DNA of 6,608 nucleotides from Betaproteobacteria bacterium (GTDB taxonomy: Bacteria; Pseudomonadota; Gammaproteobacteria; Burkholderiales; SG8-39). Position numbers and translations under genes: made by a program. The DNA is taken from the NCBI GenBank assembly GCA_005884335.1, contig VBCJ01000058.1, positions 1-6,608 of the forward strand, read 5' to 3'. Position 1 is the stretch's first letter. Every line of letters starts with the position of its first letter. Below the pieces are notes generated by a model that was given only the letters and a program-made list of their open reading frames with translations, had not been told where the DNA came from and did not search any database. This document shows positions 1 to 6,290 of the stretch, in pieces.

Positions 1-457
1 CGAGCTTTACCGAGCGCGCGGCCGGCCCCTCGCCGATCATGATGTCGATCTGGTAATCCTCGAGCGCGGGGTAGAGGATTTCCTCGACCACGGGCGCCAG
101 GCGGTGGATCTCGTCGATGAAGAGCACGTCGTTCGGCTCGAGGTTGGTGAGGATCGCGGCGAGGTCGCCCGGGCGCTCGAGCACGGGCCCCGCGGTCTGG
201 CGCAGGTTCACGCCCATCTCGCGGGCGATGATGTGCGCGAGCGTCGTCTTCCCCAGGCCCGGCGGCCCATAGAGCAGCACGTGATCGAGCGCTTCCTTCC
301 TGTTCCTCGCAGCCTCGACGAAGATCGCGAGCTGCCCGCGGATCTTTTCCTGGCCGATGTACTCGGCGAGGGACTTGGGACGCAGCGCGCGCTCGAAGGC
401 CTCTTCCTGGGGCGAGACGGGAGCCGCCGAGATCAGGCGGTCGGTTTCGATGGCCAT
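1..457 (-). CDS. ruvB: Holliday junction branch migration ATPase RuvB (N-terminal part, cut by window edge)
   Basis: RuvB is the AAA+ hexameric motor that, loaded by RuvA, drives branch migration of Holliday junctions during recombinational repair. Only the first 152 residues lie in the window; the gene runs off at position 1. The translation starts MAIETDRLISA and shows the RuvB N-terminal region, Walker A GPPGLGKT at about residues 64-71, Walker B VLFIDEIH at about 111-118, and the RuvB-typical stretch GEGPAARS near residue 142. It follows E. coli RuvB almost without gaps as I recall that sequence. The ATG at 457-455 is the natural family start and lies 23 bp after the ruvA stop, with a weak purine-rich stretch (GGCGGTAAG) before it. 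It is the last visible gene of the yebC-ruvC-ruvA-ruvB unit and is probably co-transcribed with it. Confidence 0.97.
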   Translation of the reverse strand, partial: MAIETDRLISAAPVSPQEEAFERALRPKSLAEYIGQEKIRGQLAIFVEAARNRKEALDHVLLYGPPGLGKTTLAHIIAREMGVNLRQTAGPVLERPGDLAAILTNLEPNDVLFIDEIHRLAPVVEEILYPALEDYQIDIMIGEGPAARSVKL

Positions 458-480
458 TCGCTATCTTACCGCCCGTCGCT

Positions 481-1062
481 TCATGTCTTCGACAACGATC
501 TCAGGGCCTGCCGGATGCTCTCGGAAACGGAAAGTCCTTCGGGCAGGTGCTTTACCGCAAGCTGCGCTTCCTTGTCGCTGTAGCCGAGCGCGAGGAGCGC
601 GGTCATGACGTCGCTCGCCACGGGCCTGGGCCGGTTGACGGAGACCCCGCTCAGCGCTTCGGCGCCGAGCTTGCCTTTCAGCTCGAGCAGCAGGCGCTCG
701 GCGGTTTTCCTGCCGATTCCGGGGACTCTCACCAGGCGCCCGGATTCCTGCGCGGCGACCGCTGCGACGAGCTCCGCGACGCTCAATCCGGAAAGCACCG
801 CGAGCGCGATGCGAGGTCCGACGCCGCTGATTTTCAGCAACTGCCGGAAGGCGCGCCGCTCCGCATCGGTGCCGAAACCGTAGAGCAGATGCGCATCCTC
901 GCGCACGACGAGATGCGTGAGCAAGGTCACGCGCTCACCGGACGCGGGCAGGTTGTAGAAGGTGCTCATCGGCACCTCGACTTCGTAGCCGACTCCGCTC
1001 GCCTCGACCAGGATCTGGGGAGGATTTTTCTCGAGGAGCACGCCCGCGAGCCTGCCGATCAT
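481..1062 (-). CDS. ruvA: Holliday junction DNA helicase subunit RuvA
   Basis: RuvA binds four-way junctions as a tetramer and recruits RuvB rings for branch migration. The product is 193 residues, a normal length. It begins MIGRLAGVLLEK and contains an N-terminal OB fold (about 1-64), the helix-hairpin-helix motifs ISGVGPRIAL (about 78-87) and VPGIGRKTAERLLLELKGK (about 113-131), and a C-terminal RuvB-interacting domain (about 148-193, with ALGYSDKEA). The ATG at 1062-1060 overlaps the ruvC TGA in an ATGA, so translational coupling is likely. A purine-rich Shine-Dalgarno-like stretch (AGGGGAAGG) precedes it within ruvC. The same frame stays open far upstream into ruvC, but that extension is arginine-rich out-of-frame sequence and is not part of RuvA. 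ruvB follows after 23 bp. Confidence 0.97.
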   Translation of the reverse strand: MIGRLAGVLLEKNPPQILVEASGVGYEVEVPMSTFYNLPASGERVTLLTHLVVREDAHLLYGFGTDAERRAFRQLLKISGVGPRIALAVLSGLSVAELVAAVAAQESGRLVRVPGIGRKTAERLLLELKGKLGAEALSGVSVNRPRPVASDVMTALLALGYSDKEAQLAVKHLPEGLSVSESIRQALRSLSKT

Positions 1063-1592
1063 ACGAGCCTTCCCCTCTTCACCCGAAATCCGCTCGTGGG
1101 AATCGCCCCCAGCCCCTGCCCGCCGTGCGCGTGGCAAATGGCGCAGGCGAGCGCGTCCGCGGCGTCGGCGGAGGGCGCCCCCGCAAGCCCGAGGAGCCGC
1201 TTCACCATTTCCTGCACCTGCTCCTTCCTGGCGTGGCCGTTGCCGACCACGGCCTGCTTGACCTGGAGCGCGGTGTACTCTGAAACCGGCAAGCCCGCGT
1301 CCACGGCGGCGCAGATCGCGGTGCCGCGCGCCTGGCCGAGCGCGAGCGTCGATGCGGGGTTGATGTTGACGAAGACTTTCTCGAGCGCGATCTGCTGCGG
1401 CTGGTGCCGTTCGATGACTTCGCGCAGATTCTCGAGGATGATTTTCAGGCGCTCCGGCAGGTCGGCGTCTCCGGATTTGATGCAACCGCTGGCGATGTAG
1501 GCGAGCTTGCTGCCGTTTTTCTCGATGATTCCGAACCCGGTGATGCGCAAACCCGGGTCGATGCCAAGAATCCTCAGGGCTGGACCGGCCAT
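1059..1592 (-). CDS. ruvC: Crossover junction endodeoxyribonuclease RuvC
   Basis: RuvC is the dimeric, Mg2+-dependent resolvase that nicks Holliday junctions symmetrically and completes the RuvAB pathway. The product is 177 residues, close to the E. coli length. The four catalytic acidic residues of the RNase H-like fold are visible: D12 in ILGIDPG, E71 in IALEKVF, and D143 and D146 in SADAADALA. Other family blocks are LGQARG (about 85-90) and VKQAVVGNG (about 111-119). The ATG at 1592-1590 gives the expected short N-terminus before LGIDPG. Its ribosome binding site is poor: only a GGGG lies 2-3 bases upstream, inside a small inverted repeat. The gene overlaps ruvA by 4 bp and follows yebC after 80 bp, so it may be read through from yebC or from a nearby weak promoter. 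Confidence 0.97.
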   Translation of the reverse strand: MAGPALRILGIDPGLRITGFGIIEKNGSKLAYIASGCIKSGDADLPERLKIILENLREVIERHQPQQIALEKVFVNINPASTLALGQARGTAICAAVDAGLPVSEYTALQVKQAVVGNGHARKEQVQEMVKRLLGLAGAPSADAADALACAICHAHGGQGLGAIPTSGFRVKRGRLV

Positions 1593-1595
1593 TGC

Positions 1596-1621
1596 CCCGC
1601 ATTATAGTCGTTCGATGCGGG
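1596..1621 (-). promoter_or_regulatory. Inverted repeat covering the ruvC translation start region
   Basis: CCCGCAT (1596-1602) and ATGCGGG (1615-1621) form a perfect 7-bp inverted repeat with a 12-base spacer. In a transcript running from yebC, the 3' arm includes most of the GGGG that would serve as the ruvC ribosome binding site, so the hairpin could limit ruvC translation in read-through mRNA. No T tract follows, so it is not a typical intrinsic terminator. The regulatory role is inference. Confidence 0.35.
1601..1606 (-). promoter_or_regulatory. Possible -10 box just upstream of ruvC
   Basis: The minus strand reads TATAAT, a perfect -10 consensus, ending 8 bases before the ruvC ATG. No recognisable -35 box lies 16-18 bp upstream (the hexamer there is CCGAGC). 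If used, it would give an almost leaderless ruvC transcript independent of yebC. In GC-rich DNA a perfect TATAAT is uncommon, but without a -35 this stays weak. Confidence 0.3.
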
Positions 1622-1672
1622 CTGCTCGGTGCTGTTAGTGGGGCATTTCGCCTTGGCCCCCACCCCAGGGTG

Positions 1673-2398
1673 CTATTGATCGATCACCGCCGTGGTATAG
1701 ACGTCCTGCACGTCGTCGAGGTTCTCCAGCGCATCGAGCAGCTTCTGCATCCGCCCTCCTTCATCGCCCATGAGGAGGTTTTCGGCGGTGGGCTTCATCG
1801 TGATTTCGGCGAGCTCCGGCTTGAGGCCCGCTTTTGCGAGTCCGTTCTTCACCGCGGTGAAATCAGCGGGCGCGCAGACCACTTCCACCGAGCCGTCGTC
1901 GTTGGTGATCACGTCCTCGGCACCGGCGTCGAGCGCCGCTTCCATGACTTTTTCCTCGCTCGTCCCCGGCGCGAAGACGAACTGCCCGGATTGCTTGAAG
2001 AGGAACGCCACCGACCCGTCGGTTCCGAGATTGCCTCCGTTCTTGGCGAACGCGTGGCGCACCTCCGCCACGGTGCGGGTCCGGTTGTCGGTCATGCAAT
2101 CCACCATCACCGCCGCCCCGCCCGGCCCGTAGCCCTCGTAGCGGATCTCCTCGTAGGTGACGCCCTCCAGGCCGCCGGCGCCGCGCTTCGCCGCGCGCTC
2201 GATCGTGTCCTTGGGCATGTTCGCGTCGTACGCCTTGTCGATCGCAAGGCGCAGCCGCGGATTCATCCCTGGATCGGCCCCGCCCAGGCGCGCCGCCACC
2301 GTAACCTCCTTGATCAGCCGCGTGAAGGTCTTGCCTTTCTTGGAATCCGCCGCCGCTTTCTTGTGGCGGATGTTGGCCCATCTGGAATGTCCTGACAT
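1673..2398 (-). CDS. yebC: YebC/PmpR/TACO1-family protein
   Basis: This is a member of the YebC/TACO1 family. Bacterial members have been described as DNA-binding regulators, the mitochondrial relative TACO1 is a translational activator, and more recent work links the family to relief of ribosome pausing. The exact role here is not visible. The product is 241 residues, normal for the family. It begins with the signature MSGHSRWANIRHKKAAADSK and continues with MNPRLRLAIDKA and NMPKDTIERAAKRG. The central block YEEIRYEGYGPGG and the acidic C-terminus (LDALENLDDVQDVYT) are also typical. The ATG at 2398-2396 is the family start, although no clear Shine-Dalgarno sequence precedes it. It is the first visible gene of the yebC-ruvCAB unit, 80 bp ahead of ruvC, a neighbourhood common in proteobacteria. 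Confidence 0.96.
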   Translation of the reverse strand: MSGHSRWANIRHKKAAADSKKGKTFTRLIKEVTVAARLGGADPGMNPRLRLAIDKAYDANMPKDTIERAAKRGAGGLEGVTYEEIRYEGYGPGGAAVMVDCMTDNRTRTVAEVRHAFAKNGGNLGTDGSVAFLFKQSGQFVFAPGTSEEKVMEAALDAGAEDVITNDDGSVEVVCAPADFTAVKNGLAKAGLKPELAEITMKPTAENLLMGDEGGRMQKLLDALENLDDVQDVYTTAVIDQ

Positions 2399-2497
2399 GC
2401 GTGGAGCCGCGCGGTCGCGGTTCTGATGCGGAACAGCTTATAATTTTATCATCCGCGCGTCGCGCCAAGCCAAAACAAATTCCTTTTCGGAGAAATC
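2399..2497. promoter_or_regulatory. Divergent promoter region between yebC and the SDR gene
   Basis: This 99-bp region separates two divergently read genes, so each probably starts transcription here. It contains the only AT-rich block nearby (2438-2449). On the plus strand TATAAT at 2439-2444 is a perfect -10 match, about 54 bases ahead of the SDR GTG, but no good -35 is seen at 16-18 bp. On the minus strand the overlapping TAAAAT (2448-2443) could serve yebC, with TTGGCT (2473-2468) as a poorly spaced -35 (19 bp). Overlapping -10 elements would make the two promoters compete. A small GC-rich hairpin (CCGCG-CGGT-CGCGG) lies in the yebC leader side. Confidence 0.45.
2489..2492 (+). promoter_or_regulatory. 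Ribosome binding site that fixes the GTG start of the SDR gene
   Basis: GGAG lies 5 bases before the GTG at 2498-2500. No ATG in this frame fits the SDR N-terminus, so this site supports the GTG as the true start. Confidence 0.7.
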
Positions 2498-3277
2498 GTG
2501 GACCTGAAAATTCGCGGCAAGGCCGCGCTCGTATGCGGCGGAAGCAAGGGGCTCGGCCGGGGATGCGCGACGGCGCTGGCGCGCGAAGGCTGCCGCGTCA
2601 CCCTCATCGCGCGCGAGCGCCAGACGCTGGAGAAAACCGCCGATGAGATCCGCGCCGCGACGGGCGCGACGGTCGTCACCGTGGCGGCGGACATCACCAG
2701 CGAACAGGGCCGCATCGCGGCGCTCGCCGCGTGCCCGGAGCCCGACATCCTCGTCACCAACGCGGGCGGCCCTCCTCCCGGGGATTTCCGCAAGTTCTCG
2801 CGCGAGGACTGGCTGAAGGCGGTAGGCGCCAACATGATCACTCCAATCGAGCTGATCAAAGCCACGGTGGACGGGATGATTTCCAGGCGCTTCGGGCGAA
2901 TCGTCAACATCACCTCGAGCGCGGTGAAGGCGCCGATCGCTGAGCTCGCGCTGTCGAACGGCGCGCGCAGCGGCCTCACCGGCTTCGTGGCGGGCCTCGC
3001 GCGCGCCACCGTCGCGCACAACGTCACGATCAACAACCTGCTCCCGGGGCGCTTCTGGACCGACCGGTTGAAGAGCAACACCGAGTTCACCGCGAAGGAG
3101 AAGGGCAAGACCGTGGAAGAGGTGAGGCGGGACATCGAGAAAGCGATTCCGGCCGGCCGCTTCGGCACGCCCGAGGAGTTCGGCGAGCTGTGCGCCTACC
3201 TGTGCAGCATCCAGGCGGGCTACATCACGGGTCAGAATTTCCTGATCGACGGCGGCATCTATCCCGGCACGTTCTAG
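2498..3277 (+). CDS. Atypical short-chain dehydrogenase/reductase (SDR) family oxidoreductase
   Basis: This is a 259-residue Rossmann-fold protein of classical SDR length, probably a cytoplasmic NAD(P)-dependent oxidoreductase; the substrate is unknown. The N-terminus MDLKIRGKAALVCGGSKGLG carries the glycine-rich nucleotide site (G14-G-S-K-G-L-G20, variant of TGxxxGxG). The TNAGG motif is at about 87-91 and NITSS at about 137-141. The C-terminal block RFGTPEEFGELCAYLCS and GYITGQNFLIDGG (about 241-253) is typical of FabG-like proteins. Ungapped alignment by eye to E. coli FabG places S140 at the catalytic Ser, but S153 at the Tyr and R157 at the Lys, so the YxxxK dyad is absent. From memory, close relatives share the SNGARSGLTGF sequence, which suggests a subfamily trait rather than decay. 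It is transcribed alone, divergently from yebC, and is followed by a palindromic repeat. Confidence 0.9.
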   Translation: MDLKIRGKAALVCGGSKGLGRGCATALAREGCRVTLIARERQTLEKTADEIRAATGATVVTVAADITSEQGRIAALAACPEPDILVTNAGGPPPGDFRKFSREDWLKAVGANMITPIELIKATVDGMISRRFGRIVNITSSAVKAPIAELALSNGARSGLTGFVAGLARATVAHNVTINNLLPGRFWTDRLKSNTEFTAKEKGKTVEEVRRDIEKAIPAGRFGTPEEFGELCAYLCSIQAGYITGQNFLIDGGIYPGTF

Positions 3278-3280
3278 TTG

Positions 3281-3385
3281 CTGTCATCCTGAGCGAAGCG
3301 AAGGATCTGCTGCTATCAGCTAAAGCAGATTCTTCGTCGCGGTGTTTACCCTCGAGCGAAAGCGAAGGGCTCCTCAGAATGACAG
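3281..3385. repeat. Imperfect palindromic intergenic repeat (GTCATCCTGAGCGAAGCGAAGG type)
   Basis: The outer ends are inverted: CTGTCATCCTGAG (3281-3293) pairs with CTCAGAATGACAG (3373-3385) with one mismatch in 13. An inner hairpin has arms 3299-3311 and 3324-3336 (CGAAGGATCTGCT against AGCAGATTCTTCG, one G-T pair) and a 12-base loop. The core GAGCGAAGCGAAGG (3291-3304) recurs in direct orientation with one extra A at 3354-3369. This core resembles a dispersed intergenic repeat I recall from many environmental bacterial genomes. It lies 3 bp after the SDR stop and ends 28 bp before the next start. It may act as a transcription attenuator, mRNA stabiliser or small mobile palindrome; the T-poor flank argues against a classical terminator. 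Confidence 0.8.
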
Positions 3386-3413
3386 TGCCTCGTTTTCAAC
3401 AGCCTGCCAACTC

Positions 3414-5428
3414 ATGATCCTCTACGCCCTCACGATTTTCCTGAGCGCCTTCCTGCTCTTTCAGGTGCAGCCGCTCATCGCCAAGATCATCCTGCCCTGG
3501 TTCGGCGGCAGCGCGGCGGTGTGGACGATCTGCATGTTGTTTTTCCAATTGCTGCTGCTGGCGGGCTACGTGTATTCGCACGCCTATGTCCGCTTGCGGA
3601 TCCCGGCGCGGCGCCACATTCACATCGCGCTGCTCGCCGTTGCCGCGGCGACGCTGCCGCTCGCCGCGAGCACCGCCTGGAAGCCCGAGGGCGGCGAGGA
3701 CCCGACGTGGCGGATACTCGGGCTGCTCGCGACGAGCGTCGGGCTGCCGTATTTCGTGCTCTCCACCACCGCCCCCTGGTGCAGGCCTGGTACGCGCGCT
3801 CCCATGAAGGCACGGCGCCTTATCGCCTGTTCGCGCTCTCCAATCTGGGCTCGATGCTCGCTTTGCTGTCCTATCCGCTCGCCGTCGAGCCGCTGCTCAC
3901 ATTGGGCACGCAGGCGGCCGTCTGGTCGGCCGCCTTTGTCCTGTTCGCGCTTGCGTGCGCGATGCTCGCCTGGCGCAGCAAAGGTGCCGAAGCGCAGCAC
4001 CTCGCTGGAGGGGAGTCGGGCAGGCCCGGACCGGGCCTGCAGGCGCTCTGGGCGGGACTTGCCTGCTGCGCATCGGTGTTGCTGCTCGCCTTTACCGGCC
4101 ACATGACGCTCAACATCGCGGCGATCCCCTTCCTCTGGGTGCTGCCCCTCGCGCTTTATCTCTTGAGCTTCGTGCTGTGCTTCGAAGCTTCGGGCTGGTA
4201 CCGGCGGTGGCTGTTTCTGCCCCTGCTCGGCGCTGGCCTCGCTGGAGTCTGCGTCACCCTCTCCCGCTCAAATCCGAGCATCTGGACCTTGATACCGCTC
4301 TACTCGGCCACGCTGTTCGCGGCGTGCATGGTCTGCCACGGCGAGCTGGCCCGCTCCAAACCCCATCCGCAGCATCTCACCGGTTTCTATCTGATGCTTG
4401 CGCTCGGCGGGGCGGCGGGCGGCGTGCTCGTCGGCCTCGTTGCGCCCAACGTGTTCGAGGACCTCTACGAGCTGCCGATCGGAATGCTCGCGCTGTGCGT
4501 GCTGGTGATCGCCGCGCTGCTGCGCGACCGAGCTAGCCTGCTTCACGGACGCTGGGGAATCCCCGCCGGAATCGTACTCCTCGCGCTGACGGCCGCGCTC
4601 GCCGTCACCTTGTTCAGGACCTATTCGGAAAACTCCGCCGACACCCGGGTCACTTCCCGCAACTTTTACGGCGTGCTCAACGTGCGCGATTCGGGCGAGG
4701 GGCCGGACGCCATGCGGGCGCTCTCCCACGGCACCATCATCCACGGCAAGCAGTTTCTCGAACCGGAGCGCCGCGACTGGCCCACGAGCTACTACGGGCT
4801 GAGATCGGGCATCGGGCTCGCTCTCCTCGACGCGCGCGGGCACGGCCCCTTGCGGGTGGGCGTGGTGGGCCTGGGCGCGGGAACGCTCGCGGCCTACGGC
4901 AGGACGGGCGATGTCTTCCGCTTCTACGACATCAATTCCGACGTGGTCGAGCTCGCCCGCTCGGAATTCACTTTTCTCAAGGACAGCCGGGCGAAAGTCG
5001 AGGTGGCCTTAGGCGATGCGCGGCGGTCGCTTGAGCGCGAGCCTGCCCGGAATTTCGACGTTCTCGCGCTCGACGCCTTCTCGAGCGACGCCATCCCGGT
5101 GCATCTGCTCACGGTGGAGGCCTTCAGGACCTACCTCCGTCATATGAAACCCGGCGGCATTCTCGCCGTTCACATCTCCAACCGCTACCTCGACCTGGTT
5201 CCCGTGGTGCAGCAGGCGGCGCGCCGTCTTTCGCTCGAGCTGCGCCAGGTTGAAAACGACGACGACGATGACGCGGGGGTGTACCGCTCCGACTGGATGC
5301 TCGTTTCCGCCTCGCCCGCCGCCTTCGAAGGAAAAGAGTTGAAGGAAGCCGCGGAAAGGATCGACGCGGTGCCGCGCGTGAAGCTCTGGACCGACGACTA
5401 CAGCGACTTGTACCGGATACTGAAGTAG
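3414..5428 (+). CDS. Fused multi-pass membrane / spermidine synthase-like protein, disrupted by a frameshift near 3771
   Basis: Joined across one missing base, the two frames give a 671-residue protein of the kind annotated as fused MFS/spermidine synthase. Residues 1 to about 400 hold many hydrophobic segments (MILYALTIFLSAFLLFQVQP, FVLFALACAMLAW, GIVLLALTAALAVTLF). Residues about 400-671 form a class I methyltransferase-like fold related to polyamine synthases, with the nucleotide motif VVGLGAGT (G486, G488, G490), D506 in YDINSD, D535 in GDAR, D554 and D559 in DAFSSD, and a conserved tail LWTDDYSDLYRILK. The physiological reaction is not known and polyamine synthesis should not be assumed. 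Frame 3414 reads GLPYFVLSTTAP up to about 3776, and then homology continues one frame back (-1) as LVQAWYARSHEG. The ATG at 3414 gives the family N-terminus but lacks a clear ribosome binding site. The rest of the gene is intact, so either the break is recent or it is a sequence error. Confidence 0.85.
3769..3779 (+). other. Frameshift site in the membrane/spermidine synthase-like gene
   Basis: The sequence is CC-G-CCCCC-TGG. The family is expected to read S-T-T-G-P-L-V-Q-A-W here. Adding one G at 3771 (GGCCCCCTG) gives exactly T-G-P-L-V and joins the two open frames at about residue 120. Adding a C to the run gives T-A-P-L-V equally well. The five-C run is a usual spot for real or artefactual indels. 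Slippage on C-CCC could in principle give the same -1 shift, but no classical slippery heptamer is present. Confidence 0.8.
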
Positions 5429-5429
5429 C

Positions 5430-5453
5430 GCCCGAAACCCGGCCGCTTCGGCG
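5430..5453. terminator. Weak hairpin between convergent genes, possible terminator
   Basis: CCGAA (5432-5436) and TTCGG (5447-5451) form a 5-bp stem with a 10-base GC-rich loop, extendable by two pairs if one C is bulged. It lies in the 27-bp gap between two convergent stop codons. No T tract follows on either strand, so intrinsic termination is doubtful. Confidence 0.2.
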
Positions 5454-5455
5454 AG

Positions 5456-6130
5456 TTACCTCGTGAGCACCAGTGAATCCCGAAGCAGGATTTCACGCGC
5501 GCGAACCTCGATGCGCCCGCTCGTCTGCAGTTCCTTCATGACGCGGCTCACCATCTCGCGCGACGCCCCGATCATCTTCGCGATGTCCCGCTTGGTCAGC
5601 TTCTTGGTTACCACTTTCTGCCCGTCGATGGTCTCGGCCATTTCCAATAGAAGTCGCGCGACGCGTCCGTAAACGTCCATCAACGCCAGGCTCCCGATCT
5701 TCTTGTCCGCCTCGCGCAGGCGCTTCACGAGCCCGCGTATCACGTTCATGGTGAGGTCAAAATTCCCCTTCAAGCACTTGGTGAAATCTGTTCGGGTGAT
5801 TGTGAGCAGTTCGCAGGGTTCGATCGTGGTCACGGTCGCCGATCGCGGCGCCTGAGCGATCAGTCCCATCTCGCCAAAGTATTCGCCTTGGTTCAGAATC
5901 GCGAGAATGACCTCTTGCCCCTCCTTGTCACTCATGACGACTTTGAGCCGCCCGGAAACCACGATGTACATCGCGTCGGTGGGATCGCCGGCAGCGATGA
6001 CGGTCGAGTTCTTCGGATACGGTTTGCGTGACAGCACCTGCGTCAGCAGCTGGAGCTGACCTTCAGGCAACATGGAGAACAGCGGCACGTTTCGGAGCAG
6101 AACAGTCGAGACCACCGGCGTTGCGTTCAT
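5456..6130 (-). CDS. Crp/Fnr-family transcriptional regulator
   Basis: This is a 224-residue regulator with a cyclic-nucleotide-binding fold followed by a winged helix. The N-terminal beta barrel (about 15-120) contains the phosphate-binding cassette FGEMGLIAQAPRSATV (F85-V100), keeping the G-E and R-S-A residues that bind cAMP phosphate in E. coli CRP. No Fnr-type N-terminal cysteine cluster is present. A long dimer helix (about 125-165) leads to the helix-turn-helix TKRDIAKMIGASREMVSRVM (179-198). Its R191, E192 and R196 match the DNA-contacting residues of CRP, so a TGTGA-like site is plausible. The ATG at 6130 is chosen because GGAGGGAGA precedes it; ATG 6175 and TTG 6196 are in frame but lack such a site. 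It converges on the spermidine synthase-like gene and is divergent from gabD, which it might control. Hand-counted GC in two blocks (5701-5820, 5881-6000) is about 56%, below its neighbour. Confidence 0.92.
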   Translation of the reverse strand: MNATPVVSTVLLRNVPLFSMLPEGQLQLLTQVLSRKPYPKNSTVIAAGDPTDAMYIVVSGRLKVVMSDKEGQEVILAILNQGEYFGEMGLIAQAPRSATVTTIEPCELLTITRTDFTKCLKGNFDLTMNVIRGLVKRLREADKKIGSLALMDVYGRVARLLLEMAETIDGQKVVTKKLTKRDIAKMIGASREMVSRVMKELQTSGRIEVRAREILLRDSLVLTR

Positions 6131-6137
6131 GCTTGTT

Positions 6138-6146
6138 TCTCCCTCC
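6138..6146 (-). promoter_or_regulatory. Strong ribosome binding site that fixes the Crp/Fnr-type gene start
   Basis: The minus strand reads GGAGGGAGA, ending 7 bases before the ATG at 6130. It is the best Shine-Dalgarno match in the window and decides for this start over the upstream ATG (6175) and TTG (6196). Confidence 0.8.
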
Positions 6147-6205
6147 GCGGGAGAGGACCGCGTTCCATTCGGCATTTGAGCGGATTTAGCCGCCAATCAC
6201 GCGGC

Positions 6206-6234
6206 AATTTATTCCAACCGCCAAAGCGAGGCAA
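6206..6234 (-). promoter_or_regulatory. Candidate promoter of the Crp/Fnr-type gene
   Basis: On the minus strand TTGCCT (6234-6229) and TAAATT (6211-6206) are separated by 17 bp, each matching 4 of 6 consensus positions. A start near 6199 would give a leader of about 70 bases. Two direct copies of CCGCCAA (plus strand 6190-6196 and 6218-6224) lie 28 bp apart around the -10 box and could be an operator. Both readings are weak. Confidence 0.3.
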
Positions 6235-6237
6235 GCC

Positions 6238-6276
6238 CTCTGGACGGACTACCGCGACCTGTAACGATTCCTGAAG
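6238..6276 (+). pseudogene. Relic of a spermidine synthase-like gene 3' end, copy 1
   Basis: In one frame this reads L-W-T-D-Y-R-D-L-stop-R-F-L-K, against the tail L-W-T-D-D-Y-S-D-L-Y-R-I-L-K of the gene ending at 5428. Over 39 aligned bases 32 are identical, with one whole codon missing. The TAC codon for Tyr has become TAA. After the Lys codon the frame runs five more codons to TGA (6292). Most differences are silent or conservative, so the piece descends from a coding sequence, probably a paralogue. Nothing of the rest of the gene is recognisable upstream. Confidence 0.7.
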
Positions 6277-6290
6277 GAAGTCTATCGCCG

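Noticed and set aside
547..1500. A 317-codon plus-strand open frame opposite ruvA and ruvC
   Set aside because: It is entirely antisense to two well-recognised genes, has no recognisable domains, and is explained by high GC content.
481..1602. A 373-codon minus-strand open frame beginning ahead of ruvC and ending at the ruvA stop, apparently a longer RuvA
   Set aside because: The part upstream of 1062 is ruvC read out of frame. It is arginine-rich, low in complexity and unlike any RuvA. RuvA starts naturally at MIGRLAG.
1592..2395. A 267-codon plus-strand open frame opposite yebC
   Set aside because: It is the antisense shadow of yebC, His/Arg/Leu-rich with no family resemblance.
2449..3168. 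A 239-codon minus-strand open frame opposite the SDR gene
   Set aside because: The opposite strand has clear SDR motifs, a ribosome binding site and a full-length product; this frame shows none of these.
3342..3413. A 24-codon upstream extension of the membrane/synthase gene beginning MFTLERKRR
   Set aside because: It is translated from the palindromic repeat. The family N-terminus begins at MILYALT (3414).
3777..4106. Continuation of the first frame of the membrane/synthase gene past the frameshift
   Set aside because: The sequence becomes Arg/Cys/Ser-rich with no homology, while the other frame resumes the family sequence at once.
5430..5453. A strong bidirectional terminator between the convergent genes
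   Set aside because: The stem is only five pairs with a bulge and has no T tract on either strand. It is kept only as a low-confidence feature.
6131..6196. A longer Crp/Fnr-type protein starting from TTG at 6196 or ATG at 6175
   Set aside because: Neither start has a ribosome binding site. The extra residues are not part of the fold, and the ATG at 6130 has a strong site.
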